Shown here piece by piece: positions 43,040-45,864 of a DNA stretch of 45,864 nucleotides. The stretch is from Gluconobacter sphaericus NBRC 12467 (GTDB lineage: Bacteria; Pseudomonadota; Alphaproteobacteria; Acetobacterales; Acetobacteraceae): positions 1-45,864 of the forward strand of contig NZ_BJMK01000017.1 in NCBI RefSeq assembly GCF_006539125.1, in the 5' to 3' direction. How positions within the stretch are numbered: position 1 is the stretch's first letter; every line of letters begins with the position of its first letter. Below the pieces are notes generated by a model. That model had not been told where the DNA came from. It saw only the letters and a program-made list of their open reading frames with translations, and searched no databases. A program made the position numbers and the translations under genes.

Positions 43040-43951
43040 ATGCTTGATCGCTTCACAGGCATGCAGGTTTTTGCAAAGGTCGTAGCTCAGGGCAGCTTTT
43101 CAGGAGCCGCGCGCTCGCTGGGTCTGTCACAGACGATGATCACGAAACATATTGCCGCTCTGGAAAGCCGGTTGGGGATCTCACTGTTTCATCGCAGCAC
43201 GCGCAGGCTGTCTCTGACGGAGCCGGGGCGCCTCTTTTTCATTCGCAGTCAGAAAATCCTGACGGATCTGGAAGAGATGGAACAGGAAGTCTCGGCAGAA
43301 AACCAAGAGCCACGCGGGCTCCTGCGCCTGAATGCACCGGTCTCCTTCGCTATCCGCCATGTAGGGCCTATCCTGCCAGAATTCAGCCGCCGCTATCCCC
43401 TCGTCACGGTCGAACTGGGGCTCGATGACCGGAGGATTGATCCAATTACCGAAGGATGGGATCTGACGCTGCGTATAGGGCGGATGCCATCAAGCGCGCT
43501 GCGGTCGCGTCGGCTGGCCCAGGTCAATTTCGTAGTCTGCGCGGCACCATCTTATCTGGAAGAGTGTGGCACACCGCAAACTGTCGCCGAACTTCAGAAC
43601 CACCGTTGTCTGGGCTATACGCTGGGCGATGAAATCAGCAGTGCACGCTGGAGTTTTGGTACGAAGGGGGAGCGCACGGTTCCGGTGAGGGGTCCCATGC
43701 ATGCCAATAACGGTGATATCCTGCGCGAAGCTGCCTTAGCCGGACAAGGCATCATTTACCAGCCGACATTCATCGTTTCGGATGATCTGAAATCAGGTCG
43801 GCTGGTTCCGCTGCCGCTTGATGTCCCCGTCATGACGGGGCCGGAACTCCACGCCGTCTATGCTCCAACGCCTCATGTCCCGCTCAAAATCCGGGCGATG
43901 ATCGATTTCCTGGTTAAACACTATAGCCCGGTTCCGCCCTGGACGATCTAA
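43040..43951 (+). CDS. LysR-family regulator divergent from dioxygenase
   Basis: 303 residues, full length. The winged helix-turn-helix reads FAKVVAQGSFSGAARSLGLS then QTMITKHIAALESRLGISLF, followed by the LysR effector domain of the group-1 type (GLLRLNAPVSFAIRHVGPIL, WDLTLRIGRMPSS). AGGAG lies before the ATG. It likely controls the divergent dioxygenase-yceI pair and itself. The inducer may be a quinone or phenolic, by analogy with similar clusters. Confidence 0.9.
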   Translation: MLDRFTGMQVFAKVVAQGSFSGAARSLGLSQTMITKHIAALESRLGISLFHRSTRRLSLTEPGRLFFIRSQKILTDLEEMEQEVSAENQEPRGLLRLNAPVSFAIRHVGPILPEFSRRYPLVTVELGLDDRRIDPITEGWDLTLRIGRMPSSALRSRRLAQVNFVVCAAPSYLEECGTPQTVAELQNHRCLGYTLGDEISSARWSFGTKGERTVPVRGPMHANNGDILREAALAGQGIIYQPTFIVSDDLKSGRLVPLPLDVPVMTGPELHAVYAPTPHVPLKIRAMIDFLVKHYSPVPPWTI

Positions 43952-43972
43952 CGAAACCAGAAAAAGCGTCCC

Positions 43973-45661
43973 TTACTGAACCGTTGCCGGAGCAGTTTTC
44001 TCGCGGATGGCGGCGAATTCTGAACCGACCTTCCATTGTGGCCAGTCATGGGAAAAGGCCACATCATGCCCGACTTTCCACACAGCCCAAACGTCCTGCG
44101 CGGCACCACGCACATCCCAGTCAGGGCTCCAGGCGTCACAGGCCTGATGGTAACAAGCCATATAGGCCGTCAGCCATTTGCCGCCTGCTTCCGTCCCGCC
44201 TTTCAGAAGATCGAACTTGCCGGCCATATCCATGACAGCAAGAACCGGCACGCCAGCGCGAGCGAAAGGCAAATGATCCGCGCGGTAGAATGCGCCACGC
44301 TCGGGCATCGCTTCCGGCTGGGCCGTGCGCCCCTGAAGGGCGACTGCGGCCGCGAACTGCTCCTGAAGCGTATCCTGGCCCGCCCCGATGATAAACGCGT
44401 TATGCGCAGGCCCCGCCATCTGGAGCACATCCATCGTCAGATTGGCAGCCGTTTTGTCCAGAGGTGCCAGCGGATGGGCGACGTACCAACCGGATCCCAG
44501 CAGACCGCGCTCCTCGCCTGTCCAGGCGGCGAAACGGATAGTCCTATGGGGCTGCGGTCCAGCCTTGAAGGCACGGGCGATTTCGAACAGCGCTGCAATT
44601 CCCGAGCCGTCGTCAATCGCACCACGTCGAATGACAGTGTTCCCCTGCGCATCCGTGCTTTTGCCGTAAGCATCCCAGTGGGCACCGAACATGACGGTCT
44701 CATCCGGATATTTCGCGCCTGTGATCTTGGCGAGTACGTTCTGGCTCTGCAGCCGATCGACCGTAACCGGCAGATCGGCTGAGAACGTCGTGCGCTTCAG
44801 CGTGACAGGATGAAAGTTCTCGGAACGAGCCTTTATCCGCAGAGCATCAAGATCCAGCCCGGCCTGGCGGAAGAGCGCAGCCGCAGCCTTGCCTTCAAGC
44901 CACCCCTGAACAGGGACAGGACGGCTTTCGGTGGCAGTATGTTCCACATCATACGCCTCACCGCCTGGTGCCACGACCGTGCTCCAGGGATAGGACGCGG
45001 CGGCCGTGTCGTGCACGATCAGGGCAGCGACGGCGCCACGGCGAGCGGCTTCCTCGTATTTGTAGGTCCAACGGCCGTAATACGTCATGGTCTTGCCGCC
45101 GAAGCGACCGGCGACGGGTTCACCGGGATCCGCATCGAAATCGGGATCGTTGACGAGGAAAACCGCGACCTTGCCCTTCAGATCAACGCCCTTGAAATCA
45201 TCCCAGTGACGCTCTGGCGCATGCACACCATAGCCCACGAAAACCATTGGAGCATTTTTGACCTGCAGCCGATCTTCCGGCAGCAGCGTCGAGAGATAGA
45301 TGTCCTGTAGCTGGATCAGGGGAAGTGCCCTACCGCCGCTCCGGACACTGATGGAACCGTTCGCAGCGGTTCTGGTGCGGATCATGGGGACAGTCTGCGT
45401 CCATCCGCCGTTTTCACCAGCCGGCTCAAGCCCCAAAGCCTTGTACTGCTCAATCAGCCAGGGAACCGTGACCTTCTCCCCTGCTGTTCCGGGAGCACGG
45501 CCTTCGAAACGATCGGACGCCAGGATCTTCATCGTCTCCGACATGCGCGACGGGCTGATCTCGGCTGTCGGATCGGCATGACCGGTGACCGGAGCAAGAA
45601 GAACCGCTGTCAAGGCAGTGGCAAGAAAGAGGCTACGTCGGGGAAATGTCTTCTGTATCAT
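43973..45661 (-). CDS. Exported M28-family metallopeptidase with PA domain
   Basis: 562 residues. Signal peptide with cleavage after GHA (residue 29). A protease-associated insert (about 110-250) precedes the zinc-peptidase core: GAHWD (His 328, Asp 330), the bridging Asp 350 in GAIDDGSG, and the catalytic Glu pair 383-384 in TGEERG. Relatives are aminopeptidases or carboxypeptidases such as PSMA-like enzymes. With the M1 enzyme at 33384 it gives a second periplasmic exopeptidase. It is convergent with the LysR gene, 21 bases apart. No strong ribosome binding site precedes the ATG. Confidence 0.9.
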   Translation of the reverse strand: MIQKTFPRRSLFLATALTAVLLAPVTGHADPTAEISPSRMSETMKILASDRFEGRAPGTAGEKVTVPWLIEQYKALGLEPAGENGGWTQTVPMIRTRTAANGSISVRSGGRALPLIQLQDIYLSTLLPEDRLQVKNAPMVFVGYGVHAPERHWDDFKGVDLKGKVAVFLVNDPDFDADPGEPVAGRFGGKTMTYYGRWTYKYEEAARRGAVAALIVHDTAAASYPWSTVVAPGGEAYDVEHTATESRPVPVQGWLEGKAAAALFRQAGLDLDALRIKARSENFHPVTLKRTTFSADLPVTVDRLQSQNVLAKITGAKYPDETVMFGAHWDAYGKSTDAQGNTVIRRGAIDDGSGIAALFEIARAFKAGPQPHRTIRFAAWTGEERGLLGSGWYVAHPLAPLDKTAANLTMDVLQMAGPAHNAFIIGAGQDTLQEQFAAAVALQGRTAQPEAMPERGAFYRADHLPFARAGVPVLAVMDMAGKFDLLKGGTEAGGKWLTAYMACYHQACDAWSPDWDVRGAAQDVWAVWKVGHDVAFSHDWPQWKVGSEFAAIREKTAPATVQ

Positions 45662-45822
45662 GGCAAGAGCATATCTTCAGTTACGGTTCTGGGAAGAAAA
45701 AATCGTACCAGCGTCTTGCAGTTCTGCCGGGTCCACACGATCACGGCGAATATAGACGCCTTTTCAATCGAATCGCGCTGATAATCCTGTGCGAATATTT
45801 TCAGAACGCAGGGCGGAAGATC

Positions 45823-45864
45823 TTGCGAAAGCTCCCGCTCATGGCCGCTGCAGGGGTGACCTGG
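45823..45864 (+). CDS. Possible start of a further exported protein, cut by the window end
   Basis: From TTG at 45823 the frame reads MRKLPLMAAAGVTW and runs off the end; an internal ATG at 45841 is an alternative start. A basic start followed by a hydrophobic run suggests a signal peptide, and GGCGGAAG lies just upstream. Too little is present to name it. The preceding 45662-45822 shows nothing recognisable beyond promoter space for the divergent M28 gene. Confidence 0.25.
   Translation, partial: MRKLPLMAAAGVTW

Noticed and set aside
1-45864. CRISPR array, complete prophage or restriction system
   Set aside because: No regularly spaced direct repeats, cas genes, phage structural genes or methyltransferase motifs were seen.

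Overview
The window looks like chromosome of an acetic acid bacterium, most likely Gluconobacter. The strongest pointer is the SDR protein at 2182-2952. Its 256-residue sequence agrees, as far as I can recall, almost throughout with gluconate 5-dehydrogenase (Gno) of G. oxydans, and it sits beside a GntP-type gluconate permease. Codon use is GC-rich with short intergenic gaps. Identifications rest on reading motifs, not on database searches.

Layout. Positions 1-643 hold unrecognised DNA that ends in a 3' fragment of a tRNA-Val(GAC) gene (644-688), the classic scar of an integrated element whose body would lie to the left of the window. Ordinary chromosome follows: gno-gntP (minus strand), divergent from a six-gene operon (3235-9998) of an FGGY kinase with a D-ribulokinase-type TCSLV motif, a four-part polyol/sugar ABC importer and an NAD-type polyol dehydrogenase. 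Together these can import a pentitol, oxidise it to D-ribulose and phosphorylate it into the pentose phosphate pathway. Next is an iron cassette (10113-14394): Fur-box-like site, TonB-dependent siderophore receptor, DUF3649, PepSY membrane protein, DUF3325. A Tat-exported phospholipase C, a small 55-residue lipoprotein, an IS481-type remnant and a truncated phosphate permease fill 14407-18169. They are followed by a cold-shock gene, a LysR/YeiH pair, a saccharopine-dehydrogenase-like gene divergent from an Lrp/AsnC regulator, and an ABC-2 exporter with two permeases.

25250-33112 carries small enzymes (HpxZ-like, VOC, MYG1), an intact Pit phosphate transporter, a secreted nuclease with a cationic amphipathic tail, a periplasmic protein fused to a superinfection-immunity-type membrane domain, and a CLC antiporter of the fluoride type. 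The CLC gene is preceded by what reads as a fluoride riboswitch whose 3' edge can pair with the ribosome binding site. The remainder holds an exported M1 aminopeptidase, an ABC-F ATPase, a large porin, an MFS transporter, a YceI/LigB-type dioxygenase pair divergent from a LysR regulator, and an exported M28 peptidase.

The most interesting points are the fluoride riboswitch-CLC unit, the inferred D-ribulose-forming polyol operon, the tRNA-Val scar, a perfect 19-bp hairpin inside a coding sequence, and the propeller/Imm_superinfect fusion. I found no CRISPR array, no complete prophage and no obvious defence system.
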